DNA of 64,000 nucleotides from Deinococcus sp. JMULE3 (GCF_013337115.1 NZ_SGWE01000004.1:940001-1004000), one strand, 5' to 3'; positions 52,048 to 63,180 are shown, counted from the first letter of the stretch. Made by a program: numbers and translations. Notes: generated by a model not told the origin, from the sequence alone.

Positions 52048-53667
52048 TCAGTCGTGCGCGCCGACGACCATCTCGCGCGAGGGGGTCTGGTCGCCCCCGG
52101 CGGCGTTCGTGTGCGTCTCGGTGAGGATGCCGCTCAGTTCCGGGTGCCCCTCGGCCTTCTTCTGCCTGATGCCGTCGCGGACGTTCCCGGCGAGTTCGCT
52201 GGACACCTGTTCGAGGTGGCCGATGAAGCGGTCGGCGATGAAGGCGGGCACGTCGGCCAGCGCGCCCGCGAAGTTCATGGCGAGGCGACCGCGTTCGCCT
52301 TCGCTCATGACGCGGTACAGGTCGCGCGGCTGACCGTACAGGTCGGTGTCGTCCTCGGGCCAGCCGTAGCGGTCGGCGAGGCTGCCCAGCGGCATGGGGG
52401 GTTCCTGCGGGGTGCCGTCCGCCACGGCGGGGCCGCCGTAGGAGTTCGGTTCGTACACGGGCGTGCCGCCGAAGTTCCCGTCGAAGCGCGTCTGGCCGTC
52501 GCGGTGGTAGGTCATGACCGGGCACGCGGCCTTGTTGACGGGCAGCGCGGCGTAGTTGATGCCGATGCGGTAGCGGTGCGCGTCGGCGTAGCTCATGAGG
52601 CGCGCCTGGAGCATCTTGTCGGGGCTGGCGCCGAAGCCGCGCGGCATGTTGCTGGGCTCGAACGCGGCCTGCTCGATCTCCGCGAAGTAGTTCTCGGGGT
52701 TCTCGTTCAGTTCGAACTCCCCGACCTGCATCAGCGGGTAGTCCGCGTGCGGCCAGACCTTGGTCAGGTCGAAGGGGTTGATGTGGTACGTCTCGGCGTC
52801 CTTCTCGGGCATCACCTGGATGCTGACCGTCCACCTGGGGTGCTCGCCGCGTTCGATGGCGTCGAACAGGTCCTGGAAGTGGTAGTCGGGGTTCGCGGCG
52901 GCGATCTTCGCGGCGACCTCCTCGGTGAGGTTCTGCACGCCCTGCTGGCTGTGGAAGTGCCACTTCACGTAGAAGCGCTCGCCCTGCTCGTTCCACAGGC
53001 TGTAGGTGTGGCTGGAGTAGCCGTTCATGAAGCGGTAGGAGCGGGGCAGGCCGCGGTCGCCGAACAGGTACATGACCTGATGGAGGCTCTCGGGGCGCAG
53101 GCCCCAGAAGTCGAACTGCATGGCGTTGCTGCGCCGGCCCGTGACCGGGTGGCGTTTCTGGCTGTGGATGAAGTCCTGGAATTTGATGGCGTCCCGCACG
53201 AAGAAGATCGGGGTGTTGTTGCCGACCATGTCCCAGTTGCCGTCCTCGGTGTAGAACTTCAGCGCGAAGCCGCGCGGGTCGCGGACGGTGTCGGCGAAGC
53301 CCTTCTCCCCGGCGACGGTGCTGAAGCGGGCCAGCATGCGGCACTCGGTGCCTTCCTTCTGGAAGAGTTTCGCGGCCGTGAGTTCCGGGATGGCGCGCGT
53401 GACGCGGAAGGTGCCGAAGGCGCCGCTGCCCTTGGCGTGCACGACGCGTTCGGGCACGCGTTCGCGGTTGAAGTGCGCCATGCGTTCGAGCAGGTGCCAG
53501 TCCTGCAGCAGCACGGGGCCGCGCTGTCCGGCGGTCAGGCTGTTGGTGTTGCTGGGGACCAGATTCCCGGAGTGGTTGGTCAGGGGCGCGCCGGGGGCCT
53601 GGGGCGCGGTGGTCTGCATGTCGGGGGATTCGGTGGGGGCGTAGGACGCGGCGTTCTTCTCGGGCAT
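52048..53667 (-). CDS. Monofunctional heme catalase
   Basis: 539 aa. Converts H2O2 to O2 and water. FNRERVPERVVHAKGSGAFG contains the distal His (VHAKG); FGDRGLPRSYRFMNGYSSHTY and VKWHFHSQQG follow; RLMSYADAHRYRIG holds the proximal heme Tyr. Length and the C-terminal part (PSREMVVGAHD) match clade catalases of the KatA type known in Deinococcus. AGGAGT lies before the ATG at 53667; an upstream in-frame ATG would lack a ribosome-binding site. A metal-regulator-like box (53720-53738) precedes it. Confidence 0.94.
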   Translation of the reverse strand: MPEKNAASYAPTESPDMQTTAPQAPGAPLTNHSGNLVPSNTNSLTAGQRGPVLLQDWHLLERMAHFNRERVPERVVHAKGSGAFGTFRVTRAIPELTAAKLFQKEGTECRMLARFSTVAGEKGFADTVRDPRGFALKFYTEDGNWDMVGNNTPIFFVRDAIKFQDFIHSQKRHPVTGRRSNAMQFDFWGLRPESLHQVMYLFGDRGLPRSYRFMNGYSSHTYSLWNEQGERFYVKWHFHSQQGVQNLTEEVAAKIAAANPDYHFQDLFDAIERGEHPRWTVSIQVMPEKDAETYHINPFDLTKVWPHADYPLMQVGEFELNENPENYFAEIEQAAFEPSNMPRGFGASPDKMLQARLMSYADAHRYRIGINYAALPVNKAACPVMTYHRDGQTRFDGNFGGTPVYEPNSYGGPAVADGTPQEPPMPLGSLADRYGWPEDDTDLYGQPRDLYRVMSEGERGRLAMNFAGALADVPAFIADRFIGHLEQVSSELAGNVRDGIRQKKAEGHPELSGILTETHTNAAGGDQTPSREMVVGAHD

Positions 53668-53719
53668 GGCGCACTCCTGGGTTCGGTGGGGGCGAGGTGG
53701 CATCGGACCCCCCAAACTT

Positions 53720-53738
53720 AATAGGAATGCTTCTCAAT
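53720..53738. promoter_or_regulatory. Fur/PerR-like box before the catalase gene
   Basis: AATAGGAATGCTTCTCAAT is an imperfect palindrome in an AT-rich patch that stands out from the GC-rich context. Read on the minus strand it is ATTGAGAAGCATTCCTATT, resembling a Fur-family site. The match is partial (5 of 9 symmetrical positions). Confidence 0.4.
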
Positions 53739-53787
53739 AAAGTGAGGGGGACGTCAGACTTCCATGAAGCTCTCCCTCACGCCGTTC

Positions 53788-54216
53788 TCACGGACGCCGT
53801 TCGATCACGTACGACCGCCCACCCTGCACACCCACCGTCACGCGCGCCGCACCGTCCTCCACACGCACCTCGCACGACTGCGCCTGCGCGGGCAGCGGCC
53901 CCGGCACGGCGTCCACGCACGCCTGCGTGAACCCCACGTTCGGCGACGGCTTCCCCGCCAGCACAGCGTCCGCCACGCGCGCCGCGTAATCCCGCACGCC
54001 CCGCCCCTGCCACGCCAGCGTCGCCACCACCACACCCACCAGCGCGAAGAACACCACCAGCACCGCCACGAACGTCCGCAGACTGCGCGCCCGCATCTCC
54101 GGAGTCACCTCGCGCAACTGCCCATCCCCACGCAACCCCGGCCCCCCCGGCTGAGCGGTCGGCTGGGCAGCTGGCTTGGCGGACGGTCTGGCAGGCGGGC
54201 GGGGACGCGGACTCAC
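53788..54216 (-). CDS. Single-pass membrane protein of unknown function, 142 aa
   Basis: Pro/Ala-rich N-terminus (PRPRPPARPSAKPAAQPTAQP), then TPEMRARSLRTFVAVLVVFFALVGVVVATLAW with one membrane helix near residue 50, then a ~75-residue outer domain with two Cys (QACVDAV, QSCEVRV), ending SYVIERRP. No family recognised. Orientation by the positive-inside rule puts the N-terminus in the cytoplasm. Confidence 0.65.
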   Translation of the reverse strand: MSPRPRPPARPSAKPAAQPTAQPGGPGLRGDGQLREVTPEMRARSLRTFVAVLVVFFALVGVVVATLAWQGRGVRDYAARVADAVLAGKPSPNVGFTQACVDAVPGPLPAQAQSCEVRVEDGAARVTVGVQGGRSYVIERRP

Positions 54217-54247
54217 CCCCTCACCCTAGCGCCGCGGGCAGGCAGGG

Positions 54248-54253
54248 TACACT
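54248..54253 (+). promoter_or_regulatory. -10 box, leaderless carboxynorspermidine gene
   Basis: TACACT ends 7 nt before the ATG at 54261; there is no ribosome-binding site. Confidence 0.6.
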
Positions 54254-54260
54254 GACCCCC

Positions 54261-55478
<1,218 letters not shown>

Positions 55479-55495
55479 ACCGCACCGTCAGGACC

Positions 55496-55532
55496 GTGCG
55501 CCGCTCCCTCCCCGGGCGGCGCACGTCCTTTT
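55496..55532 (+). terminator. Terminator of the carboxynorspermidine gene
   Basis: GTGCGCCG (55496-55503) and CGGCGCAC (55517-55524) pair perfectly, followed by GTCCTTTTG. Confidence 0.8.
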
Positions 55533-55542
55533 GTGCCCCCGG

Positions 55543-55548
55543 TACACT
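55543..55548 (+). promoter_or_regulatory. -10 box of the YciI-like gene, leaderless
   Basis: TACACT ends 6 nt before the ATG at 55555. Confidence 0.55.
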
Positions 55549-55554
55549 GCCCGC

Positions 55555-55851
55555 ATGCACTTCCTGCTGCTGTACCGCGACCTCGTCCCCGACTACGTCA
55601 CGCGGCGCGAACCGCTGCGGGCCGCGCACCTCGCACACGCGCAGGCCGCCGCCGACCGGGGCGAACTATTGCTGGCAGGCGCGCTGGCCGACCCGGTGGA
55701 CGGCGCTGCCCTGCTGTTCCAGGGCGACACCCCGGACGCCGCCGAGCAGTTCGCCCGCACCGACCCGTACGTGCTCGGCGGCCTGGTGGGCACCTGGGAG
55801 GTGCGGCGCTGGCACACGGTGATCGGGGCGGGCGCCGCGCACCGGCCCTGA
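55555..55851 (+). CDS. YciI-like protein
   Basis: 98 aa with the ferredoxin-like YciI pattern: MHFLLLYRDLVPDYVTRREPLRAAHLAHAQAAADRGELLLAGAL, then DPVDGAALLFQGDTPDAAEQFARTDPYV and WEVRRWHTVIG. The H and D of the pattern are present. Function of the family is poorly known. It abuts the convergent permease gene by 3 nt. The start ATG is set by the leaderless promoter geometry. Confidence 0.85.
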   Translation: MHFLLLYRDLVPDYVTRREPLRAAHLAHAQAAADRGELLLAGALADPVDGAALLFQGDTPDAAEQFARTDPYVLGGLVGTWEVRRWHTVIGAGAAHRP

Positions 55852-55854
55852 CGG

Positions 55855-57546
55855 CTATTCCAGCCGGTCGAGGCGCTGCCAGCCGGTGCGGAGGCTGAAG
55901 TACGTGCCGAGGACGGTGGCGAGCAGCAGGCCGATCAGTCCGAGGATGCCTTCGAGGGTGGTCAGGGCGCTGTAGCCGGGGAACAGGTCGGGGCGCAGGA
56001 CGCTGCCGGCGGCGGGCCGGGCGAGCAGGAGGAGGCACAGGACGGAGTACGCGAGGCTGAGGCCCATGAAGGCGAGGCCGCCGGGGCTGACGCCGATCTC
56101 GGCGGGGTTGTCCGCGTCGAATTTGGGCGCGGCGGCGCCGAGGCCGACGCCGAGCGCGGTGATGACGAGGGCGTTGCTGACGCTGACCAGCGCGCTGAGC
56201 AGGTAGAGGGTGGGGCCGAGGTTCATGGCGGCGGCGCTGGCGAGGCCCATGACGAGGCCGACGGTCAGGGTGACCGGCAGGACACCCAGGAATTTGCTGA
56301 GGACGATCTGGCGGGGCTGGATGGGCGCGGTGCGCAGCAGCCAGTAGCCGCGCGCCTCGGTGCTGACGGCGGGGAACGCGAGTCGGACGGCGATGCCCGC
56401 GATGATGAAGCCCTGGAAGGCCAGCTGGATGTACCCGAGGATGCCCCGGAACTGCGGCACGGGGATCGGGACGGCCTTGACGCTCACGAGGTACACCCCG
56501 GCCAGCGCGACGACGACGAGCAGCTGGCTCCACTGGGTGGGGTCGCGCATGGTGACGCGCAGGTCCTTGCTCGCGAGCGCGCCGCCGGAGCCGAGGCGGG
56601 TCAGGAGGCGTTCGGTGAGTCCGGCGCGGCGTGGGCGCGGGTCGAGTCTGGGGGTGCTGGAGTCCAGTGCGCGGGCCCAGCCGTCCTGGTAGGCCTTCGC
56701 GGCGAGGAGGGTCGCGCCGAGGAGCAGCGTAACGGTGAGCAGCAGCAGCGGCAGCAGCGGCGCGGCGAGCTGGCCGTGCGCGGCCTGCCAGATGCCCTGC
56801 GCGGCCCAGGACGGGGGCAGCAGGGGGCTGCTGGGTCCGGCGAAGTCGCGCAGCAGCGCCTCGACCTTGGTGGGGTCCTGGAGTTTTTGCACGAGCACCT
56901 CGGGCCGCAGGGCGCGGATGGCGTATACCAGCGCGGCGCTGATGACGACGCCCAGGCCGGTGCTGACCTCGCGCACGCGGCCAACGGGGGCGACCCGCAT
57001 GAGCAGCACGGCCAGCAGCGCGCCCAGCCCGACGGGCGCGGCGAACACCAGCAGCGTGGCGAGGATCATGACCGGGTACGCCCAGACGGGCGCGTGGAAG
57101 TACGCGGCGACCGTCAGCAGCAGCGGCACGGTCAGGAACACGGGGACCAGCGCGGCATTCAGGAACGTCTCGGTGACCTTCAGCGCGAACACGCGGGTGG
57201 TCCTGATGGGCTGGGTGAGCAGGAAGTTCAGGTCGTCGCTGAGGTACAGGGTGCTGATGGCGGCGGTCGTGGCGCTGAAGGTCACGCCGCTGGCGAGGGT
57301 GATCAGGCCGATCTCCAGCACGCGGGAGAAGACGTTCAGGCCGATGTCGCCGAAGCGGCCCAGGAACGTCAGGGCCTTCCAGGTGCCGACCACCTCACCG
57401 ATCACGAGGAGCAGGGCCAGGGTACCGACGAGCGCGTAGCCCCACTTCGGCGCCTTGCGGATGGTGTGGCCCAGCGCGCGGAGTTTCAGGGCGCTCAGGC
57501 TGGGCGGCGCGGTGCGGGCGGGTCGGGGGGCGGGCGTGACGGTCAA
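55855..57546 (-). CDS. ABC exporter permease, large (563 aa)
   Basis: Twelve or so hydrophobic segments, e.g. WGYALVGTLALLLVIGEVVG, VFSRVLEIGLITLASGVTFSA, LLLTVTLLLGATLLAA, QLLVVVALAGVYLVSVKAV and LGLIGLLLATVLGTYF. It resembles the putative ABC exporter membrane family with the motif YLSDDLNFLLTQPIRTTRVFALK near residue 110. It overlaps the ATPase gene by 4 nt and forms an efflux complex with it. Substrate unknown. Confidence 0.85.
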   Translation of the reverse strand: MTVTPAPRPARTAPPSLSALKLRALGHTIRKAPKWGYALVGTLALLLVIGEVVGTWKALTFLGRFGDIGLNVFSRVLEIGLITLASGVTFSATTAAISTLYLSDDLNFLLTQPIRTTRVFALKVTETFLNAALVPVFLTVPLLLTVAAYFHAPVWAYPVMILATLLVFAAPVGLGALLAVLLMRVAPVGRVREVSTGLGVVISAALVYAIRALRPEVLVQKLQDPTKVEALLRDFAGPSSPLLPPSWAAQGIWQAAHGQLAAPLLPLLLLTVTLLLGATLLAAKAYQDGWARALDSSTPRLDPRPRRAGLTERLLTRLGSGGALASKDLRVTMRDPTQWSQLLVVVALAGVYLVSVKAVPIPVPQFRGILGYIQLAFQGFIIAGIAVRLAFPAVSTEARGYWLLRTAPIQPRQIVLSKFLGVLPVTLTVGLVMGLASAAAMNLGPTLYLLSALVSVSNALVITALGVGLGAAAPKFDADNPAEIGVSPGGLAFMGLSLAYSVLCLLLLARPAAGSVLRPDLFPGYSALTTLEGILGLIGLLLATVLGTYFSLRTGWQRLDRLE

Positions 57547-58331
57547 GCGCCCACCCCGGCCACCCCGGTTTCCTCGCGGGCGCGGCGCTGTTCCTCCAGT
57601 TCGTCCTCCAGCAGGCGGAAGAAGATGCGTTCCAGGCTATCGCCGTGCACGCCGCCGGCCTCGGTGCCGGTGCGGGCGCGCAGGTCGTCCATGCTGCCCT
57701 CGCCGAGCACCTTGCCGCGGTCCAGCACCACGAGGCGGTCGCAGACGGCCTCCGCGACGGGCAGCGAGTGGGTGGTCAGCAGCACGGTGCGGCCCCGGTC
57801 GGCGTGCGAGCGGAACAGGTCGCGCACCTGCCGCGCCGCGTGCGGGTCGAGCCCCACCATGGGTTCGTCCACGATCAGCACGGGCGGGTCGGGCAGCAAC
57901 GCGGCGACGATCGCCACCTTCTGCCGCATGCCGTGCGAGTACGTCTCGATCAGCTCGTTGCCGAAGTCGGTCAGGCGGAAGAATTCCAGCCAGCGGTCGA
58001 TCTCGCTGTCCGCGTTCGGCACCTGATACAGCTGCCCCACGAAGCGCAGCAGTTCCCGCGCGGTCAGCTTGCCGTACAGGTACGGGCGGTCCGGGATGTA
58101 CCCGAACGCCGCCTTGGCCTTCACCGGGTCGCGCCACACGTCGAAGCCCGCCACGCGCACCGTGCCGCTGCTCGGGCGGGTCAGGCCGACCAGCGCGCGG
58201 ATGGTCGTGGTCTTCCCCGCCCCGTTGCTGCCCAGCAGGCCGAACACCGCGCCGGGCTGCACGGTGAACGACAGGTTGCTGACGGCCTCGTGCCGCCCGT
58301 AGCGTTTCGTATACCCACTGACCTCGATCAT
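57543..58331 (-). CDS. ABC exporter ATP-binding protein
   Basis: 262 aa. MIEVSGYTKRYGRHEAVSNLSF, Walker A GSNGAGKTTT near residue 36, signature YSHGMRQKVAI near 130, Walker B VLIVDEPMVGLDPHA near 150 and H-loop TTHSLPVAEAV. The motif pattern is of the CcmA/NatA-type exporter ATPases. ATG at 58331 is 7 nt after TACGCT, so it should be leaderless. Confidence 0.93.
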   Translation of the reverse strand: MIEVSGYTKRYGRHEAVSNLSFTVQPGAVFGLLGSNGAGKTTTIRALVGLTRPSSGTVRVAGFDVWRDPVKAKAAFGYIPDRPYLYGKLTARELLRFVGQLYQVPNADSEIDRWLEFFRLTDFGNELIETYSHGMRQKVAIVAALLPDPPVLIVDEPMVGLDPHAARQVRDLFRSHADRGRTVLLTTHSLPVAEAVCDRLVVLDRGKVLGEGSMDDLRARTGTEAGGVHGDSLERIFFRLLEDELEEQRRAREETGVAGVGA

Positions 58332-58338
58332 GAGAGGC

Positions 58339-58344
58339 AGCGTA
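58339..58344 (-). promoter_or_regulatory. -10 box of the exporter ATPase gene, leaderless
   Basis: TACGCT on the minus strand, 7 nt before the ATG. Confidence 0.55.
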
Positions 58345-58419
58345 CGCCCGCGCCTCTGACGCCGCAGTCACATTTGCCGGGAGGAGGGGCAGCGCACCCG
58401 TCCCCCCTCCCGGCCCTGG

Positions 58420-59868
58420 TCAGTCCTGGCGGCTCAGCCAGCCGGCCAGCCACGGGAGCTTGACCTGCACCTTCTCGCGCAGGCCGCCCCAGTAGCGGCG
58501 TGACCAGCCGTCGAGGTTGCGCTGCTTGCCGCGCGCGACGGCCATGGCGCCCTCGGGCACGTCGTCGTGGACGGCGCTGCCCGCCGCGATGAACGCCGCG
58601 TCCCCGATGACACGCGGGGCGATCAGGGTGCTGTTGCTGCCGATGAACACGCCGGCGCCGACAGTGGAGCGATGCTTGTTCACGCCGTCGAAGTTCGCGA
58701 CGATGGTCCCCGCGCCGACGTTGGTTTCCTCGCCGATCTCCACGTCACCCAGGTACGCGAGGTGCCCGGCCTTCACGCCCTGGGCCAGCCGCGCGTTCTT
58801 GGTTTCCACGAAGTTCCCGATGTGCACGCCGCCCGCCAGGACGGTGCCGGGACGCAGGCGCGCGAAGGGCCCCACGTCACTGCCGGTGCCGACCACCGCG
58901 CCATCCAGGACGCTGTGGGCCTTGATGGTCACGCCCTCTTGCAGGGTGCTGTCGGTGATCACGCTGTACGGGCCGACGGTGACGCCCTCTGCGATGCGGG
59001 TGTCGCCGCGCAGGATCACGCCGGGTTCCAGCGTGACGTCCCGGCCGATCTGCACGGTGTCCTCGATGTACACCGTCTCGGGCATGTGGATGGTCACCCC
59101 GGCGCGCATGTGCTCCTGCGTGATGCGCGCGCGGATGATGCTCTCGGCCTCCGCGAGACCCGTGCGGTCGTTGGCGCCCATGACCTCGCCGGGGTCGGTG
59201 AGTTTGAAGGCGTGCACCTCGGCGCCCTCGGCCTTGTACAGGCCCAGCAGGTCGGTCAGGTAGTACTCGCCGCTGGCGTTGTCGTTCGTGATGCGGTGCG
59301 CGAGGTCGGTCGCGCGGGCGTCCATGAGGTACACGCCGCTGTTGAATTCCCGCACGGTGCGTTCCAGCGGCGTGGCGTCCTTCTGCTCGACGATGCGTTC
59401 CACGTTCCCCTGCTCGTCGCGGATGATGCGGCCGTACCCGGTGGCGTCCGCGAGTTCCCCGGTCAGGACCGTGAAGGCGCTGCCGCGCGCGCGGTGGTCC
59501 CCCAGCAGGGCGGCCAGGGTGTCGGGGCGCAGCAGGGGCGTGTCGCCGTACAGGACCAGCACGTCGGCGTTCGCGTGGTCGTCCAGCGCGTCCAGACCCT
59601 GGATGAAGGCGTGCCCGGTCCCCAGCTGCTGCTCCTGCCGGGCGAACACCACGCCGCTGCCCTGCAGCGCGGCCTCGACCCGGTCGGCACCGTGGCCGGT
59701 CACGACGACCACGTTGCGGGCACCCAGGTCACGGGCGGTCTTCACGGCCCAGGCGACCATCGGGCGGCCCGCGACGGGGTGCAGGACCTTGGGCAGGCTG
59801 GATTTCATGCGGGTGCCCTGCCCGGCGGCGAGAATCACGACGTCCAGCGGACGGATCTGTTCAGTCAT
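58420..59868 (-). CDS. glmU: Bifunctional GlmU (N-acetylglucosamine-1-P uridyltransferase / glucosamine-1-P acetyltransferase)
   Basis: 482 aa making UDP-GlcNAc for peptidoglycan. The uridyltransferase half starts [45 protein letters not shown] is its metal site. The second half is a left-handed beta helix with acetyltransferase motifs ([70 protein letters not shown]). A TACAGT box 9 nt before the ATG gives at most a very short leader. Slightly longer than E. coli GlmU by a C-terminal tail. Confidence 0.96.
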   Translation of the reverse strand: MTEQIRPLDVVILAAGQGTRMKSSLPKVLHPVAGRPMVAWAVKTARDLGARNVVVVTGHGADRVEAALQGSGVVFARQEQQLGTGHAFIQGLDALDDHANADVLVLYGDTPLLRPDTLAALLGDHRARGSAFTVLTGELADATGYGRIIRDEQGNVERIVEQKDATPLERTVREFNSGVYLMDARATDLAHRITNDNASGEYYLTDLLGLYKAEGAEVHAFKLTDPGEVMGANDRTGLAEAESIIRARITQEHMRAGVTIHMPETVYIEDTVQIGRDVTLEPGVILRGDTRIAEGVTVGPYSVITDSTLQEGVTIKAHSVLDGAVVGTGSDVGPFARLRPGTVLAGGVHIGNFVETKNARLAQGVKAGHLAYLGDVEIGEETNVGAGTIVANFDGVNKHRSTVGAGVFIGSNSTLIAPRVIGDAAFIAAGSAVHDDVPEGAMAVARGKQRNLDGWSRRYWGGLREKVQVKLPWLAGWLSRQD

Positions 59869-59933
59869 AGCCTGCCCACTGTACCAACCCGCCTGTCAGG
59901 ACGCGTGCGGCCCCGCCTGACCCCGCCAAGAGG

Positions 59934-59967
59934 AGGAGGGTGACCCCGGACGTGGGATCACCCTCCT
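59934..59967 (-). terminator. Terminator of lgt
   Basis: AGGAGGGTGA (59934-59943) and TCACCCTCCT (59958-59967) form a 10-bp stem; the minus strand then reads CCTCTT. Confidence 0.7.
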
Positions 59968-59983
59968 GGCATGCCGTGGGGAA

Positions 59984-60904
<921 letters not shown>

Positions 60905-60940
60905 AGGTCGCCTCGCAGTGTAGAGCCTGCGGCACCGGAA

Positions 60941-60973
60941 CGCGGCCCGCCTGTCACAGGACAGGGGGCCGCG
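60941..60973 (-). terminator. Terminator-like hairpin of tatC
   Basis: CGCGGCCC and GGGCCGCG with an inner CCTGT/ACAGG pairing, between lgt and tatC. Confidence 0.5.
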
Positions 60974-60986
60974 CAGGACGGGATGG

Positions 60987-61769
60987 TCAGAAGGTCAGGG
61001 GGGCGGGCGTCTCGGTGTCCTCGGTGGGCACGACGCGGAACACGCGCGACAGGATGACGCTCAGTTCGTACAGGACGTACAGGGGCACGGCGACGAGCAT
61101 CATGTTCATCGGGTCGGGCGTGGGCGTGATCACGGCGGCGGCGATCATGATGACCACCAGCGCGATCCGCCACCCGGCGCGCAGCATGGTGTGGTTCACG
61201 ATGCCGATGCGGGTGAGGATCACGGCCAGGATGGGCATCTCGAAGGCCAGCCCGAACGAGATCAGGAACGTCATGACCACCCCGATGTAGTCGCGCAGGT
61301 TCAGCAGTGGCGTGACGGTCCCCGCCAGGAAGTCCAGCAGGAAACCGACCATGGTGGGCAGCACCAGGAAGTACCCGAACACCGCGCCGCCCAGGAAGGA
61401 CAGTCCGGCGCCGATCACGAACGGCAGCGCCCAGCGGCGTTCCTGCGGGTACAGGCCGGGCGCGATGAAGCCCCACACCTGCCCCAGGATGAATGGCAGG
61501 GCCACCGCGAAGCCCGCCCAGAACGAGAGGCTCAGGGAAAGCAGCAGCTGGTCGGTCAGGCCCTGGGTGACCACCTGCACGACATTCGCGCGGTACTGCT
61601 CGCTGGCCTGGAGGGGCACCTTGACGGCCTCGATCAGCTGCACGCGGAACTGGAACGCGACGATCAGGCCGACGGCCAGGAAGATCACGCTGATGATGAT
61701 CCGCTTGCGCAGCTCGTCCAGGTGATCGAACAGCGGGGCGCTGCTCAGTTCTTTGGTGGGGGTGGACAT
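60987..61769 (-). CDS. tatC: Sec-independent protein translocase TatC
   Basis: 260 aa with six membrane helices. LFDHLDELRKRIIISVIFLAVGLI near residue 15 is the TatC start with the conserved E; FWAGFAVALPFILGQVWGFIAPGLYPQERRW near 85 and VLPTMVGFLLDF near 130 follow. It recognises twin-arginine signal peptides and exports folded proteins. The start is ATG at 61769 after AAGGAG; a GTG one codon earlier is an alternative. Follows tatA after 20 nt. Confidence 0.95.
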   Translation of the reverse strand: MSTPTKELSSAPLFDHLDELRKRIIISVIFLAVGLIVAFQFRVQLIEAVKVPLQASEQYRANVVQVVTQGLTDQLLLSLSLSFWAGFAVALPFILGQVWGFIAPGLYPQERRWALPFVIGAGLSFLGGAVFGYFLVLPTMVGFLLDFLAGTVTPLLNLRDYIGVVMTFLISFGLAFEMPILAVILTRIGIVNHTMLRAGWRIALVVIMIAAAVITPTPDPMNMMLVAVPLYVLYELSVILSRVFRVVPTEDTETPAPLTF

Positions 61770-61789
61770 CACGCGCTCCTTGCCGGGGC

Positions 61790-62017
61790 TCAGCGGCGTT
61801 CGCTGACGGGATCGCTGACCGGGGTGACGGGCGTGGCGGTCACGGGGTCCAGGGGGCGCGAGGGCACGTCGGTGACGTCGTCCTTGTGGTGCGTCTCGCG
61901 TTTGAATTCCTTGATGCCCTGCCCGAGCCCCTTGCCGAGTTCCGGCAGTTTCTTGGCTCCGAAGATGAGGGCGATGACGGCGATGATCAGGATGATTTCC
62001 AGGGGTCCGAAGCTCAT
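61790..62017 (-). CDS. tatA: Twin-arginine translocase subunit TatA
   Basis: 75 aa. MSFGPLEIILIIAVIALIFGAKKLPELGKGLGQGIKEFK: one membrane helix, the FGAKKLPELG hinge, and an amphipathic helix, then a Pro/Val/Thr-rich tail (TPVTPVSDP). Forms the translocation pore assembly with TatC. No tatB is seen in the window, so a TatAC system is likely. AAGGAG precedes the ATG. Upstream lies the dispersed repeat B. Confidence 0.94.
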   Translation of the reverse strand: MSFGPLEIILIIAVIALIFGAKKLPELGKGLGQGIKEFKRETHHKDDVTDVPSRPLDPVTATPVTPVSDPVSERR

Positions 62018-62236
62018 GGTGTACTCCTTGGCTGTCCGGGTCGGATCAGCAGTGTGGGGTCTGCGGGGTGGGGTGCGTCTCACCCTGAAGGTATGCGAGT
62101 CCGGGCGGATTGGATGGAGGACAGCTCACCTATCAAACCTTAATGGCACTTGGTCAAATGACGGTGAAGGCGCCGCGCTGCCCCCAGCGTGCCCCGGCAG
62201 GCGCGGTCCAGATGCCCCGGCCCTCCCCCTGCGCTG
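62018..62236. other. Promoter-bearing spacer upstream of tatA
   Basis: About 220 nt with no gene. CATACC and similar words on the minus strand near 62090 are only weak promoter candidates. Confidence 0.35.
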
Positions 62237-62392
62237 CATGGATTCCGTCTGTTTCTTTGACAACCCGGAACATCACCGGGTCGTCAACTCCACGCCCGGA
62301 CTCCTCTCTGTTTCTCCTCTGCGGGGCAGCTCTGCGAGTCGCATCCGCTCGGATGGAATGGTCCTTGCGAACCATTCCATCCGAGTCCGTTC
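62237..62392 (-). repeat. Dispersed intergenic repeat, copy B
   Basis: Starts CATGGATTCCGTCTGTTTC and ends GAGTCCGTTCAG, in reverse orientation to copy A at 11495-11652. The two share long blocks (AACCCGGAAC, CCACGCCCGGA, TGTTTCTCCT, GCAGCTCT) and a hairpin: GGATGGAATGG/CCATTCCATCC here against GGTTGAAAG/CTTTCAACC in copy A. Its end touches the stop codon of the SDR gene. Confidence 0.7.
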
Positions 62393-63119
62393 AGATGCTC
62401 CAGCCGCCGTCCACGAGGATCTCCTGCCCTGTGATGTACGCCGCTTCCTTGGTGGCCAGGAACGCGACGGCGGCCCCCACCTCGTTCGGTTCGCCGAAAC
62501 GCCGGGCGGGAATGCGAGCCTTCAGGCGCTCGGCGTCGGCCGGGTCGGCGTGCAGGGCGTTCAGGCGTTCGGTGGCGGTGTAGCCGGGCGCGACCGTGTT
62601 GCAGGTGACGCCGTCGGCGGCGACTTCCAGCGCCAGGGTCCGCAGGTGGTTCGTGACGGCGGCGCGCATGGCGTTGCTGACCGGCAGGTTCAGCGCGGGG
62701 CGGCCCACGGTCAGGCTGGTCACGGCGATGATGCGGCCCCAGCGGCGCTCGCGCATGCCGGGCAGCACCGCCGTCGCCAGTCGGGCGGTGCTCAGGAACG
62801 TCGTCTGGAAGCCCTGCCCCCACGCTTCCTCGGTGACGGCGCTGGGCTGCGCGGGGGGCGGCCCGCCCGCGTTGCTGACGAGGATATCCACCTGCCCGGC
62901 AGCCTCCACTGCCGACGCCACACCTTCCTGCGTGCTCACGTCCGCCACGACCCAGCGCGCGCCGATGGCGTCGGCGGCGCGGCGCAGCACCTCCTCGTTG
63001 CGGGCGGCGAGCATCACCTGCGCGCCCAGGCGGATCAGATCGTGCGCGGCGGCCAGTCCGATGCCGCGGCTCCCGCCGGTCACCAGGGCGCGTTTCCCGT
63101 TCAGCTGAAAGAGGCTCAT
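62391..63119 (-). CDS. SDR family oxidoreductase
   Basis: 242 aa. LNGKRALVTGGSRGIGLAAAHDLIRLGA has the TGxxxGxG cofactor loop; DILVSNAGGPPPAQP has the NAG motif; the catalytic region reads IIAVTSLTV (S) and LPVSNAMRAAVTNHLRTLALEVA. The usual YxxxK is S-N-A-x-R here (NAMRAAV), so the Tyr and Lys are absent: the protein may be catalytically altered, or a divergent member. TGQEILVDGGWSI is the normal end. ATG at 63119 follows TACCCT by 6 nt (leaderless). Confidence 0.85.
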   Translation of the reverse strand: MSLFQLNGKRALVTGGSRGIGLAAAHDLIRLGAQVMLAARNEEVLRRAADAIGARWVVADVSTQEGVASAVEAAGQVDILVSNAGGPPPAQPSAVTEEAWGQGFQTTFLSTARLATAVLPGMRERRWGRIIAVTSLTVGRPALNLPVSNAMRAAVTNHLRTLALEVAADGVTCNTVAPGYTATERLNALHADPADAERLKARIPARRFGEPNEVGAAVAFLATKEAAYITGQEILVDGGWSI

Positions 63120-63125
63120 GCGCCG

Positions 63126-63131
63126 AGGGTA
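63126..63131 (-). promoter_or_regulatory. -10 box of the SDR gene, leaderless
   Basis: TACCCT on the minus strand, 6 nt before the ATG at 63119. Confidence 0.55.
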
Positions 63132-63180
63132 CACCGCGTGGGCCGCCCACACGGCAGGCGGAACTGGCATGCTCGGGGCT

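Noticed and set aside
52048..53715. Longer catalase starting at 53715
   Set aside because: The extra 16 residues lack a ribosome-binding site; AGGAGT supports the ATG at 53667.
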